Below, piece after piece: positions 16,298 through 25,226 of a stretch of 64,000 nucleotides of DNA (the first letter of the stretch is position 1; each line of letters opens with the position of its first letter). Made by a program: the position numbers and the translations under genes. The notes beneath the pieces were generated by a model that searched no databases, was not told the origin of the DNA, and saw nothing but the letters and a program-made list of their open reading frames with translations. The DNA is taken from assembly GCA_021414205.1 (NCBI GenBank), contig JAIOOW010000002.1, positions 372,001-436,000 on the forward strand. The letters run 5' to 3'. This DNA comes from Candidatus Anderseniibacteriota bacterium. GTDB lineage: Bacteria > Patescibacteria > Andersenbacteria > UBA10190.

Positions 16298-16792
16298 TTA
16301 TTTTCCGCTTACTTGAGCTTCGCACGTTGCTGGATCGTACGTAACCGTAGCAAACGAACTCGAACCATCTGCAGATTTAGACTCTACGCTAAAGACATCT
16401 CCATTAAATGATGCAGTTGCGTTCGACGTGGTTGAAGCCGTAACTTTTGTTTGCGTCATGCCGTTAGCATCTGTCACAGAAGATACCGGGAAGACAGTAC
16501 CAGCAGAACTTGGCACGGCCCAATTAATAGTCTCACCCTTTAACACGCTTCCGTTTGGTAGTGACAGGGAGTTTCCATTTGTATTAGCTACAGAAAGCAC
16601 TGCCGAGACCGTACCGTCGGCAGCCACGGAGCATGCGAGCTTAGTTGCTACTTTGCCATCCGAACCCGTATACGATTTCGTGCCAAGCAACCCTCCGTAC
16701 GAGGACGCTAAGTAGATAAGCACTATTGCCACAACTACTCCCCCTGCTATCATCAAATTTCTATTATTATTTTGTGCGTTCTTTTTTGCCAT
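16298..16792 (-). CDS. Family A surface protein 2
   Basis: The protein has 164 residues. A polar start (MAKKNAQNNNRN) is followed by a membrane helix (~13-32) and a beta-rich extracellular domain with two cysteines (KLACSV near residue 51 and ATCEAQ near the end). The Ig-like pattern (INWAVPSSAGTV, then DANGMTQTKVTAST) matches A1. It lacks the Cys-rich tail of A1. It begins 23 nt after B2 and is probably co-transcribed with it. Function is unknown. Confidence 0.7.
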   Translation of the reverse strand: MAKKNAQNNNRNLMIAGGVVVAIVLIYLASSYGGLLGTKSYTGSDGKVATKLACSVAADGTVSAVLSVANTNGNSLSLPNGSVLKGETINWAVPSSAGTVFPVSSVTDANGMTQTKVTASTTSNATASFNGDVFSVESKSADGSSSFATVTYDPATCEAQVSGK

Positions 16793-16815
16793 ATGAATAT
16801 ATTAATAGTAATAAT

Positions 16816-17838
16816 TTAGCTCTTCATTTGTTTTCGAATCGTATACGCTAACCCAAGACCGCCCACGGCAACCAACCCAACAACTGCTGCAACACCTTCC
16901 GGACCAGTCTTAGCCGTAACATGAACAGGAGCGATAGTTGGTACTGGCGTTGGAGCAATCGTAGGTACTACGGCAACTTTCTTTGTAACAGTCTTTTTAA
17001 CTGTCTGAGTGTTCGTCTGTGTAACATTTACATCCCCAGTAGAACTTGAGCTGGAGTTAGAGCTGGAGTTATTCGAGCTGTTATTAACACTTACGTTAAT
17101 AACATTGTTTATATTATTACAATTAATATTATTGTTTGTTGTCGTGATTGTAATTTCTTTATCACCATCGATACACGTTATTTCTGTAGGCGTCGGCGTT
17201 GGAGTAGGTGTCGGAGTCACAGTTGGAGTAGCACTCACTGTCGGGGTTGCCGTTGGAGTGCCTGTGGGAGTAGGCGTCGGCGTTGGAGTAGGTGTCGGCG
17301 TAGCGCATCCTGCCATATTCAACCACGTAAAGTCGTAGATAATTGCCTGGCGCCAAGACCCTTGAGTACTTGCGAGCGTCCAAAGAGTCGTAGATCCGCA
17401 AGCTTTAAGAGAATTGAGTGTAAATGTTCCCGTCAAGTTAAGCTCCAGAGGTTTTCGTTCGTCACATTGATGACAACGCTTACCCTCTGATATAGCTTGC
17501 TGCCCCAGCTGTTTCCATGTACCAGAATTTGAAGTAACCTTACCGCCACCGTCTCGTTCGGAAACTCTTAACAGCGCATTAGTAGGCTCGTTTCCGCAAC
17601 TAATCCACGTAAATCGTGCCGCATATTTTACTACATTCGTAGTCAGCGTTGCATCATGTTGCGGAGAAGACACAAACAACGTCGGACGCGCCTGTTGATT
17701 AGGATCCGTCGTGCTGTCATTAATTAATATAATTTGCTGTACTCCGTTTGCTTGTGCCGCATGCGTACCGTTCAACACGAAGGCAAACAATCCGACCAAA
17801 AGCAATAACGCGGACAGATATGTGAATGATTTATTCAT
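16816..17838 (-). CDS. Family B surface protein 2 with Thr-Pro stalk and KTGPEG C-terminus
   Basis: The protein has 340 residues. The signal peptide runs to about HAAQA (residue 29). The Cys-containing head domain has ISCGNEP, CHQCDERK, LKACGS and AGCAT, the same Cys pattern as B1. The stalk mixes Thr-Pro with Ala and Ser (residues ~183-225). An Asn/Ser-rich segment contains STGDVNVTQTNTQTV. The C-terminus has AKTGPEG, a hydrophobic helix and YTIRKQMKS, like a sortase signal. A TATAAT box lies about 40 nt upstream. The cysteines imply disulfide bonds outside the cell. Ligand unknown. Confidence 0.75.
   Translation of the reverse strand: MNKSFTYLSALLLLVGLFAFVLNGTHAAQANGVQQIILINDSTTDPNQQARPTLFVSSPQHDATLTTNVVKYAARFTWISCGNEPTNALLRVSERDGGGKVTSNSGTWKQLGQQAISEGKRCHQCDERKPLELNLTGTFTLNSLKACGSTTLWTLASTQGSWRQAIIYDFTWLNMAGCATPTPTPTPTPTPTGTPTATPTVSATPTVTPTPTPTPTPTEITCIDGDKEITITTTNNNINCNNINNVINVSVNNSSNNSSSNSSSSSTGDVNVTQTNTQTVKKTVTKKVAVVPTIAPTPVPTIAPVHVTAKTGPEGVAAVVGLVAVGGLGLAYTIRKQMKS
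17186..17304 (+). repeat. Imperfect hexanucleotide tract encoding the stalk of B2
   Basis: Units of GGNGTN encode Thr-Pro with some Thr-Ala, Ser-Ala and Thr-Val substitutions on the minus strand. It is more degenerate than the B1 tract and therefore probably less prone to slippage. Confidence 0.75.
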
Positions 17839-17895
17839 AATTCATAATGAAAATAAACTATCTAATAATCTACAGATTATTATACCACAACTTCT

Positions 17896-18021
17896 TCATT
17901 TTCGATCATCAAACAAGAGCCAAACCAATAAAAGAATGACAGCAATCACTACAATTCCAGATACAATAGTCGGGATGCTTGCGGGATCCTCCAAATGCTC
18001 AGCAACTATTTCCCACACCAT
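17896..18021 (-). CDS. Small single-helix membrane protein (41 aa) between C2 and B2
   Basis: The frame encodes 41 residues: an acidic start (MVWEIVAEHLEDPASIP), one membrane helix of about 20 residues and a short DDRK tail. Its ATG lies 2 nt after the TAG of C2, so it is likely translated by re-initiation. It is the only gene in the 185-nt gap between C2 and B2. The position suggests that it belongs to the surface module. No family recognised. Confidence 0.65.
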   Translation of the reverse strand: MVWEIVAEHLEDPASIPTIVSGIVVIAVILLLVWLLFDDRK

Positions 18022-18023
18022 CC

Positions 18024-20597
18024 CTATCTTGTTTCCTGAAAGTTACCTGAGCCGAACGTTGGAGTCGCGCTTGGTGAAGCAGACGTCGTTGGATTTGGCG
18101 TTGGCGTAGGAGATCCCTTTGCAACAACAGTCACAGAAACTGTTCCGTTATTTGACTGCGCACCGGCTGCATCCGTAATCCTGAGTAACTTATATGTATA
18201 CGTACCAGGAGCATCATTGAAGGTGAGTGTCCCCAAGCTAATCTGACACGCAGCTGGGCCAGACGGATCAGCGATTGTTGTTTCGAACGTTGGAGCGCCT
18301 TGATTGAGATCTGAATTCCATTCGCACTTTCCGCCTTGAGATATTCCCTTGCTAGGTGTTGTCCATCCATCGGGGTCCGAGCTTCCGTTTGCAGAAAGCT
18401 TAATAGAGACTGGAGTACCCTGCTCTACCGTAATACTGGACCCGAACGCGCCGTTTCCTGCACTAATACTTGCAACGCTCACCGGAGGATTATTTCCGCT
18501 TACAGGAGTTGTTGTTGGCGTTGGAGAAACGGTCGGAGTCGGAGTTGTTGTAGAAGTTGGGGTCGGCGTAGGTGTTGGATTTGTTGTAGAAGTTGGGGTC
18601 GGCGTAGGTGTTGGATTTGGAGTAGGCGTTGCAGGAATCTTAAAGTTAACCCAAGTGTACATTGCTTGGATTAGTTGGAAATGTTCCCTCTCCCCGACCG
18701 AATCATACCCAACACGGAATATCCATAGTAGCGTAGCCGAGTCGTACGCATTCGAAACAGAAACATTGCCCGTAAAACTTACAGCAAGGGTACAATTCTG
18801 AGATCCGCTGCAACGCGTAAATGGATAGGCGTTGTAAACCAAGCGATCAAATGCACCGTTTGTCTTGTTAGCAGCATAATTTTGATAGGTGTCCCAATTC
18901 AATCCGCTTGGAGAATTTAACACAAGGTATGATCTAGTGCCGGACTGGTTTCCAACAGTTTCTGCTCTAATAGCAATAGATCCGCCCAATGCAGCTTTTC
19001 CGCCGCTGCGAAGATTATATACATACACCTCAGGCGACGTTACCTTATTGTTACAAGTTCCATAATAGAGAACAAAGCTAACGGGAATTTTTCCAGGATC
19101 CGCAGGTTCTGTCACTACATTATTATTATGGAGCGGCTTATTTATTGTTGCGTAAATCGTGTACTTATCCCCAGGCTGAGTAACTCCAGCAATAACAATC
19201 CCATTCGCTGCGCGAGTATCTTTGGTGAAGCTACCCGCTACCAAAAGCGATGCCCCAGTCCCTATAATGAGAAGTAGCAATGGAATAATCGTCTTCTTTG
19301 CCTGTAATTTTTTATATCTCATCCAACCAAGGAGTCCAAGCAATGCGCAGATTACTGCGCCACCCACAATATAGATTGTTGCGCCAATATGCTTTGCGAC
19401 GGGCTGAACAGAAGGCGTAGCGTATGGGGTAACAACTGCTTGTTCCGCAACATATGGAACATGAACTTCGTATTGATCAAGTTGCCCATTTGTATCACTA
19501 TTTATTAACTCGATACGAAGCCCGGGATTCTTCAATGGTGTATTAAATGAAAATGTTGCATTACCGGCCTGTAATCCATTCTTACCCAAATCAGGAATAG
19601 TGGTGGTTTCTTCTTGCAGTACAGTATCGCCATCCAACAAAGAAACTTTAACGCCGGTATTCACCGAGGTTACCCCGTCTGCAGGGCCGGCAAGCTGGAA
19701 CTGAATATTTGCGCCAGTACCCGTAAGGCTCAAGAAACTTCCCGTAACGACTCGTGCCGTGACACCAGTCACAACCCAGCGATATTGATTCATGGAAGAA
19801 ATAATATTCCCGGCAGCATCCTGAAGCACTAAGGTAGCTTGATACGCTCCTGATTCCGCAGAAACGGTAATTGGAAACGTTCCCGCAAATGTTTTATTTG
19901 AAGCAATTGTCACAGGAGGCAACTTTTCCGTTGAGACAACCTTTCCTGTTAGATCAAATGCATACGTGGTCAACACAGGAATCGCCGTCATTGCCTTGCT
20001 AGTTGAGACCTTTGCACCATACGACGCCGTCACCGTTGAGCTCGGATCAACATTCACGCCATCAAGCGGACCGCTTGTAACACCCTTAACCGTAATAGGT
20101 CCCGGAGCAAGGAACGCAAACTGCGCATCCTTTGAACCTAAGGTGATCGCAGCGTCATCCCACCCGTATTCATTCCCATTATTTGTAATAATCTGCAATC
20201 GAATACGATATTGTCCTTCAGATAATTTTGGAGGGGTATACGTAAACGGAATTGTCATCTTCTGATTTGGCGAAAACTCATACTCTCCAGGAAATACCAC
20301 TCTATCTAAAACTCGAGCAGTATCAGGAACGATAGTATTAGGAGTTGTTACTTCGGGAGCAGGATCAAGCAATAGTGCCTGCAATCGAATTCCGCCGAAC
20401 GCAGCATCGTTATCGTTCTGCACATCAACACTCCCCTGGACCGCTCCCGTAGTAGAATCTTGGGCAATTAATTTCACCCCAACATTAAACGATGGATTAA
20501 CCCACGCCTTTGAATTCAAATCAGCGTTTTGAGCCAACGCGAACCCAGGCGACAATAATACTAAAAACGACGTAATACCTGCGAGAATTTTTTTCAT
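18024..20597 (-). CDS. Family C surface protein 2, enlarged with a second extracellular domain
   Basis: The protein has 857 residues. A signal peptide (to about ALAQ, residue 23) precedes an ectodomain homologous to C1 (QYRIRLQIIT, GWDDAAITLG, GVNVDPSST). Two membrane helices follow (~residues 410-430 and ~440-460). A second ectodomain, a Pro/Thr linker and a C-terminal PKD/Ig-like domain (~735-830) end in a Thr/Pro tail. The first half corresponds to all of C1 and the rest is an addition. A TATACT box (20604-20609) lies 6 nt before the ATG, so the mRNA appears leaderless. It is first in a likely unit with the 41-aa protein, B2 and A2. Confidence 0.75.
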   Translation of the reverse strand: MKKILAGITSFLVLLSPGFALAQNADLNSKAWVNPSFNVGVKLIAQDSTTGAVQGSVDVQNDNDAAFGGIRLQALLLDPAPEVTTPNTIVPDTARVLDRVVFPGEYEFSPNQKMTIPFTYTPPKLSEGQYRIRLQIITNNGNEYGWDDAAITLGSKDAQFAFLAPGPITVKGVTSGPLDGVNVDPSSTVTASYGAKVSTSKAMTAIPVLTTYAFDLTGKVVSTEKLPPVTIASNKTFAGTFPITVSAESGAYQATLVLQDAAGNIISSMNQYRWVVTGVTARVVTGSFLSLTGTGANIQFQLAGPADGVTSVNTGVKVSLLDGDTVLQEETTTIPDLGKNGLQAGNATFSFNTPLKNPGLRIELINSDTNGQLDQYEVHVPYVAEQAVVTPYATPSVQPVAKHIGATIYIVGGAVICALLGLLGWMRYKKLQAKKTIIPLLLLIIGTGASLLVAGSFTKDTRAANGIVIAGVTQPGDKYTIYATINKPLHNNNVVTEPADPGKIPVSFVLYYGTCNNKVTSPEVYVYNLRSGGKAALGGSIAIRAETVGNQSGTRSYLVLNSPSGLNWDTYQNYAANKTNGAFDRLVYNAYPFTRCSGSQNCTLAVSFTGNVSVSNAYDSATLLWIFRVGYDSVGEREHFQLIQAMYTWVNFKIPATPTPNPTPTPTPTSTTNPTPTPTPTSTTTPTPTVSPTPTTTPVSGNNPPVSVASISAGNGAFGSSITVEQGTPVSIKLSANGSSDPDGWTTPSKGISQGGKCEWNSDLNQGAPTFETTIADPSGPAACQISLGTLTFNDAPGTYTYKLLRITDAAGAQSNNGTVSVTVVAKGSPTPTPNPTTSASPSATPTFGSGNFQETR

Positions 20598-20640
20598 GCA
20601 TTCAGTATAACACCAAACGCTTCCGTGTTATGCACACGAC

Positions 20641-22092
20641 CTACGGCTCCATTTCCAATACTTCGTCGATTCGTATTTGCGCAAAGAATTCCGGAACGTG
20701 GCTTACGAATATCATCGTGCCTTTATATTCATCCAAGGCTTGCGCGATAATCGGAATATGACGGAAATTAATATGGTTCGTCGGTTCATCCAAAATGAGC
20801 AGCCCAGGCTTCTGCAGAGCAATCTGCGCAAATGCAACCAACCCCTTTTGCCCTTCAGATAAGTTCCCAACCTTAATATTCATCATATCGTGCGTGATCA
20901 AAAACCCCGCAGCAACAGATCGCATAGCCTGGTCAGTCTGCACTTTCATAACCGAAAACAATGCTTCACGAACTGTGTGCTCAAAATTAAGCGTTGAAAA
21001 ATCCTGCCGGTAATAGCAGATATCAATACCTTCTGTGATCTGCACACCCTCTGCTTCGTTATTCGCAATCGCTTCTAAGAATGTACTTTTCCCAATACCG
21101 TTTGGCCCAGCCAAGAGCATGTGCTGATTTTTCTTTAGCACAATCCCGGACTCTTTTGTAACCACCTCATGGTCAATCATCATGCTATAGGAAGAAATAC
21201 GAACAATATCTCCACCCATATCTTCTTGCGCTTCAATCGTAAACGGCCGAATTGTTTTATCGTCTTTTCGGATATCTACTTTACTTTCTTCCATTTCGGC
21301 AGCCTCCTCGCGCAATTTTTTCGCCAAGAAACGCATCTTGCCTCCCTTATGGGAAAAGAAGTTTGATTTATCTTTATTGTCTTGAATCTTTTTCGCCAGT
21401 CGCGCATTTTCGCTTTCCTGCTTTGCCACCCGCGCAGAAATTTGCTCAACTACGTCCAAGTAATTTCCAACGAACTGATCTATCTTGCGATTAAACACGT
21501 CCAAGTAAATAACGGCATCCGTAAATGCATTCAAAAATTCCGCATCATGAGAAATGACAATGCATGTCTTTTGGTAATTTTTGAGAAACTCCGTTAAGTG
21601 CGCAATTCCGGCAACATCTAAATTATTCGTTGGTTCATCTAGAAGTAATAAGTCCGGATCCTGAATCAATGCGGACGCAAGAAGCAATCTCGCCTGTTGC
21701 CCACCAGATAAATCTTTTACATGTTTTTCTTTTGATACGCTAAAATTCACCACTTTCAATACTTCATCGATTCGACGATCAATATCGTATATAACTTTAT
21801 CAAATCGCTTTTCAAAAAACTCCCTCACCGTCAGCTCTAACTCATCCCGAGGAATCACTTGGCGAGCCGTTGCAATAGTGAGCCCAGGCGCACGATTTAC
21901 TCTTCCAGATTCCGGTTTTAATTCGTCCATAATAAGACCGAATATGGTACTTTTTCCTGCACCGTTCTGGCCCATCAGCGTTACTTTCATCCCTTCGCGC
22001 ACGGAAAAATTCACCTCATCTAATATAGGCTTATGGCTTCCAAACTCGAATGAAACATCCGAAAAATTAATAATATGTTCTGCACGTGGCAT
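20641..22092 (-). CDS. ABC-F family ATP-binding protein
   Basis: The protein has 483 residues from MPRAEH. Two ABC ATPase domains are present with no membrane segments. The first has Walker A GQNGAGKST, signature LSGGQQARL and Walker B LLLLDEPTNN. The second has GPNGIGKST, LSEGQKGLV and LLILDEPTNH. The inter-domain linker is rich in Lys and Glu, as in ABC-F proteins that act on the ribosome E site. These are translation factors or ribosome-protection proteins rather than transporters. Which subgroup applies cannot be decided here. The gene stands alone, 48 nt from C2. Confidence 0.88.
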   Translation of the reverse strand: MPRAEHIINFSDVSFEFGSHKPILDEVNFSVREGMKVTLMGQNGAGKSTIFGLIMDELKPESGRVNRAPGLTIATARQVIPRDELELTVREFFEKRFDKVIYDIDRRIDEVLKVVNFSVSKEKHVKDLSGGQQARLLLASALIQDPDLLLLDEPTNNLDVAGIAHLTEFLKNYQKTCIVISHDAEFLNAFTDAVIYLDVFNRKIDQFVGNYLDVVEQISARVAKQESENARLAKKIQDNKDKSNFFSHKGGKMRFLAKKLREEAAEMEESKVDIRKDDKTIRPFTIEAQEDMGGDIVRISSYSMMIDHEVVTKESGIVLKKNQHMLLAGPNGIGKSTFLEAIANNEAEGVQITEGIDICYYRQDFSTLNFEHTVREALFSVMKVQTDQAMRSVAAGFLITHDMMNIKVGNLSEGQKGLVAFAQIALQKPGLLILDEPTNHINFRHIPIIAQALDEYKGTMIFVSHVPEFFAQIRIDEVLEMEP

Positions 22093-22138
22093 AAGGCGAA
22101 AGCCTAGCACAAATACGCTCTTTTCGCCAGTCCGTAGG

Positions 22139-22438
22139 CTACTTTTTCTTATCGAGCCTATCTAATCCGATTGCTTTCACCCCATAATACACCACAAGCG
22201 CCACAACGATAAAATCGATCACTACGCTTATCATATCGCCATACAAAATTTTGGCAGATCCGATAGAAAAAGAGGCAGTTGCAAGCCCTTTAGCAGCTCC
22301 AAGGGGAATTCCTAATAGCGGGTTAATAATGTCGGTAACGAGAGCAGTAACCACTTTTGAAACGGCGCCACCCAAAATAAAACCGACAGCTAACCCAACA
22401 ACGCCTTGTTCTCTAATAAAATCTATAAAGCCTTTCAT
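22139..22438 (-). CDS. mscL: Large-conductance mechanosensitive channel
   Basis: The protein has 99 residues, slightly short for MscL (~130). Typical N-terminal amphipathic helix and TM1 are visible: MKGFIDFIREQGVVGLAVGFILGG, the last part being the gate helix. A short periplasmic loop (INPLLGIPLG) and TM2 (VIDFIVVALVVYYGVKAI) follow, with a basic tail. It opens on osmotic downshock. The upstream in-frame extension is rejected because the MKGFIDF start matches the family and a TATAGT box (22445-22450) lies 6 nt before it, implying a leaderless mRNA. Confidence 0.93.
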   Translation of the reverse strand: MKGFIDFIREQGVVGLAVGFILGGAVSKVVTALVTDIINPLLGIPLGAAKGLATASFSIGSAKILYGDMISVVIDFIVVALVVYYGVKAIGLDRLDKKK

Positions 22439-22488
22439 ATTATAACTATAATACCCTACTGGACTAAAATAACCATTTCGCCAAAAAT

Positions 22489-22516
22489 AGCATCGGCTTT
22501 TATTAAAGCCGATGCT
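22489..22516 (-). terminator. Terminator after the 62-aa gene
   Basis: A perfect 12-bp stem AGCATCGGCTTT/AAAGCCGATGCT with a 4-nt loop. On the minus strand it is followed by ATTTTTGG. Confidence 0.85.
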
Positions 22517-22524
22517 AGAATCCA

Positions 22525-22713
22525 TTACCCTAAGAGTCCTGCCAGACGCAGAAGGTAGAGGAATACCCCGATTGAGACCAGAAATATAGCCCATCCCAGG
22601 CTTAACCCGACCGGAGATCCCCACTCATCCCATTTCCGTCTTGGGAACTTTCGCTCCAGCCAATATTTCTCATCCGCAGAAAAACTGAGCTTTTCGTCGT
22701 TGTTTTTATCCAT
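22525..22713 (-). CDS. Small membrane protein (62 aa)
   Basis: From the ATG at 22713 the protein has 62 residues. The charged N-terminal half (SADEKYWLERKFPRRKWDEWG) lies before one membrane helix (~38-58) ending RLAGLLG. A longer GTG-start version exists but begins inside the promoter. It has its own promoter and terminator, so it is a single-gene unit. No family recognised. Confidence 0.65.
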   Translation of the reverse strand: MDKNNDEKLSFSADEKYWLERKFPRRKWDEWGSPVGLSLGWAIFLVSIGVFLYLLRLAGLLG

Positions 22714-22724
22714 AAGAAGAAGAT

Positions 22725-22753
22725 TTAATAGATAATTAAACCATGTCACCCAA
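22725..22753 (-). promoter_or_regulatory. Promoter of the 62-aa gene
   Basis: TTGGGT (22748-22753) and TATTAA (22725-22730) with a 17-nt spacer on the minus strand, 11 nt before the ATG. Confidence 0.65.
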
Positions 22754-22903
22754 TCGACCTTTATTTTTGGATAACTTCAGACCCTTGTTTTTGTTGATCG
22801 GGACTCCTTTGTGCGTCTCAAGGGGAAGACAGGAGTGCAAATTCCAATATTTGCAGTATATCAATGTTTTTCTTCGACTGCGAGTTTTCACTCCCTAAAA
22901 AAG

Positions 22904-22988
22904 CGGAGAGGGTGAGATTCGAACTCACGGTACCTTTCGGTACGACAGTTTTCAAGACTGTTGCCTTAAACCACTCGGCCACCTCTCC
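22904..22988 (-). tRNA. tRNA-Ser (anticodon TGA)
   Basis: The 85-nt minus-strand gene has acceptor stem GGAGAGG/CCTCTCC, a long variable arm (GTACC...GGTAC) and anticodon loop CTTGAAA with anticodon TGA. The T-arm is GAGTTCGAATCTC. CCA is not encoded. Confidence 0.95.
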
Positions 22989-23001
22989 ATACGCTCCAAG
23001 C

Positions 23002-23030
23002 ATCATAGTACAGCATGCGAACATTGACAA
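23002..23030 (-). promoter_or_regulatory. Promoter of tRNA-Ser
   Basis: TTGTCA (23025-23030) and TATGAT (23002-23007) with a 17-nt spacer on the minus strand, 13 nt before the tRNA 5' end. Confidence 0.75.
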
Positions 23031-23117
23031 CAGCGCTTATTTCATGCATGAATACATCCAATCGATCACTGATCGTACACAAGCACACTTTACAACCCAT
23101 ACTGAAGAAAGGTGGTT

Positions 23118-23882
23118 ATGCGAGAATACCGAACGATCGTTAACTGGAAGGATAGAAATGACCCCGTAGTGGCGCAAATCATTAGCCTTAAGCAAGCAGG
23201 GGCTTCGCTTCGGGATATACAAACTGCGATCGGAGGTACGTGCAGTCACGAAACAATTCGTAAATACTTATCCCTCCTCGTGAAAAGATTTGGTAAAAAG
23301 GTTTTTGCACCACAACAAAAGGAGTGGACGTCAAAGCAAATAGCATCCCGATTGAAATGCTCCAGAGGCGTTATCAATAGCCTGTGCGCATCAGGAGCAA
23401 TCACGGGATGTAGAAAAAAATCATTTGCAAACGGAAGCTGGCTCATCAACGAAACGGGTGTTGCGGAACTCAAAAAACACCCATCAATTTCAAAGCGACT
23501 TACCTGCGCAGCTTGCAAGAAGAAGTTCAAACCAAAACCCCACGGCCGAGCGAAAACATGCTCCGAAACCTGCTCCAAAAAGCATGCCGCACAGCTTCGA
23601 AAACTCCTTATTGCAACTGAGCCGGTAGTGGAAAAGCTACAGGGCAAAGCTTTGCGAATTTGGCAGGCAGTGCAAAAATGCTCCCAAAGAACACGCTGGG
23701 TCACCATCGAGCAAGCAGCTGCGACCACAACACTGACCGCTATGCAGGTTCGCTGGTACGTAATGCGCGGTATCATCGCAAGCAAACACAATACCAAGAA
23801 ACGATTCCGCACCAAGCGCAAAAACGTACGACTATGCGCATTGAACCAAGTGAAGATAATGGCAAAAATCCTTTCTTCTTAA
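23118..23882 (+). CDS. Putative DNA-binding protein with helix-turn-helix and zinc-ribbon-like motif
   Basis: The protein has 254 residues. The start at ATG 23118 is chosen because AAAGGTGG precedes it. The N-terminal ~60 residues look like a helix-turn-helix (AQIISLKQAGASLRDIQTAI, SHETIRKYL). A second HTH-like stretch (TSKQIASRLKCSRGVINSL) resembles excisionase/MerR-type helices. A CxxC pair and CSETC (residues ~136-155) could bind zinc. The C-terminal third has another helix-turn-helix-like pattern and is highly basic. It probably binds DNA. No family name can be given. It is a single gene with its own terminator. Confidence 0.65.
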   Translation: MREYRTIVNWKDRNDPVVAQIISLKQAGASLRDIQTAIGGTCSHETIRKYLSLLVKRFGKKVFAPQQKEWTSKQIASRLKCSRGVINSLCASGAITGCRKKSFANGSWLINETGVAELKKHPSISKRLTCAACKKKFKPKPHGRAKTCSETCSKKHAAQLRKLLIATEPVVEKLQGKALRIWQAVQKCSQRTRWVTIEQAAATTTLTAMQVRWYVMRGIIASKHNTKKRFRTKRKNVRLCALNQVKIMAKILSS

Positions 23883-23890
23883 TCCCAATC

Positions 23891-23924
23891 CCGCCGAGGA
23901 GCCTCTTGCTCCCGGCGGATTTTT
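23891..23924 (+). terminator. Terminator after 23118-23882
   Basis: A two-part stem CCGCCG/CGGCGG and GGAGC/GCTCC followed by ATTTTTATTT. Its T-run overlaps the stop codon of the convergent SRPBCC gene. Confidence 0.85.
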
Positions 23925-24396
23925 ATTTACTCAATAACGCAATAAGCCCTCGCTCGCCTCCGCGCATTAGTCGATTGTGAAAGAATCGCATAACTGGGCG
24001 AACAGGAGGAAAATTGCCCGCAAGCCGCAATAGCAGTGGAGTAAGCGAAACTTCCCACAAGAACGTTACTTCCGTATTTCTTCCACGATCCACGAACGTC
24101 CATGTGCCCACCCCCTTCAAATCGCCTTCCGATCGAGCAACAATTTTTTTACCAGGATCGCATGCCGTAACAGTTGTTGTGTATCGCAATTGATACAACG
24201 GCGATGCGACAGTAAATCGAAATGCATTCCCTACATCGACCGGCAATTCGTGCCCATGCAACATTTCCACCTGCTTCATGCCCGGCCACCACTGCGGGTA
24301 ATGAGCAACCATACCCACGTGATCCCAAACAGTTTTCACATCATGAGGAATATTCCAAACTGTCTTGAACGAGAACAAATAGGCATTCATCCACAT
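23923..24396 (-). CDS. SRPBCC-family (START-like) protein
   Basis: The protein has 157 residues. The helix-grip pattern of polyketide cyclase/dehydrase-like proteins is recognisable: VWNIPHDVKTVWDHVGMVAHYPQWWPGM at the start, a GVGTWTFVDRGRNTEVTFLWEV strand pair, and a long C-terminal helix (PVMRFFHNRLMRGG). Such proteins bind hydrophobic ligands. The ligand here is unknown. The ATG is divergent from the 24417 gene with a 20-nt gap. Confidence 0.8.
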   Translation of the reverse strand: MWMNAYLFSFKTVWNIPHDVKTVWDHVGMVAHYPQWWPGMKQVEMLHGHELPVDVGNAFRFTVASPLYQLRYTTTVTACDPGKKIVARSEGDLKGVGTWTFVDRGRNTEVTFLWEVSLTPLLLRLAGNFPPVRPVMRFFHNRLMRGGERGLIALLSK

Positions 24397-24416
24397 AATC
24401 GTATATCATCCAAGAT

Positions 24417-25226
24417 ATGGCACAACAAGCAATATGTATTATTCGCGGATTTAATAAGTCTGAGCAGGATTTTCTGGATTGGGAACAACGATTTGCGCCA
24501 TTACGGGTCGCATTCGAAAAATATGGCATTTTAGTACAAGGTATATATTCAACTCCCGACAGCAACCCGAACATTCCTCAAAACCTATCTACTCCAATTA
24601 CCGTCGTGCAAGCTGAGAGCAACACTGCAGCACACCCAAGTTGGTCAAAAGCATTAAATATTCCCATCCAGCAATTACTACACATAATCCCAGAAACAGA
24701 ATATGAACATGTTGCAGTTATCCCCATGTCATTTGAAACCCAATTAGATGAACACTATGCAGAACTGCTGGCAAAGACCATCTCTGAACACAAACGCTTT
24801 GTCGCATGCAGAATAACTCCCGACTGGCTAAACATCGACAATCCATATTCTGTAAAATCCGAGAGCGACATCCTGCAGCGTTGGGAGTATGTAAAAACAA
24901 ATATACAAAACGAAAGCCTATCGAATATCTTGCGAGATGAAAAAAGATTGCAAACACTGTGCATGTTCGGCAGGAATACACTGGCGCAATATTATCTATC
25001 TGATTTTAAAACACATGGCTTGTTCGACGAAACGACAGACGCAATAGGCGGAATGGAAGATTGGGAATACCTGCTTCGCACCGCGCCGCAATTTGACTGT
25101 GCTATCTATTACACAGATATCCGCATTCAAGAGAATGAAAAGGACATAGAAGCAATCCGAAAACAGCGAGAAAAACTATCTCGAGAAATCAGCGCACTCA
25201 AACAAATTATCGAAAAAAAACTGTAG
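24417..25226 (+). CDS. Hypothetical protein, possibly GT-A glycosyltransferase-like, with coiled-coil tail
   Basis: The protein has 269 residues. The start (AICIIRGFNKSEQDFLDW) and a late GGMEDWEYLLR motif faintly resemble GT2-type glycosyltransferases, where a related ED[FW] motif follows the acceptor site. No clear DxD donor site is seen. The last ~30 residues form a charged coiled coil (KDIEAIRKQREKLSREI). A TATCAT box (24404-24409) lies 7 nt before the ATG, indicating a leaderless mRNA. The stop directly abuts that of convergent pyk. Function is not assigned. Confidence 0.5.
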   Translation: MAQQAICIIRGFNKSEQDFLDWEQRFAPLRVAFEKYGILVQGIYSTPDSNPNIPQNLSTPITVVQAESNTAAHPSWSKALNIPIQQLLHIIPETEYEHVAVIPMSFETQLDEHYAELLAKTISEHKRFVACRITPDWLNIDNPYSVKSESDILQRWEYVKTNIQNESLSNILRDEKRLQTLCMFGRNTLAQYYLSDFKTHGLFDETTDAIGGMEDWEYLLRTAPQFDCAIYYTDIRIQENEKDIEAIRKQREKLSREISALKQIIEKKL

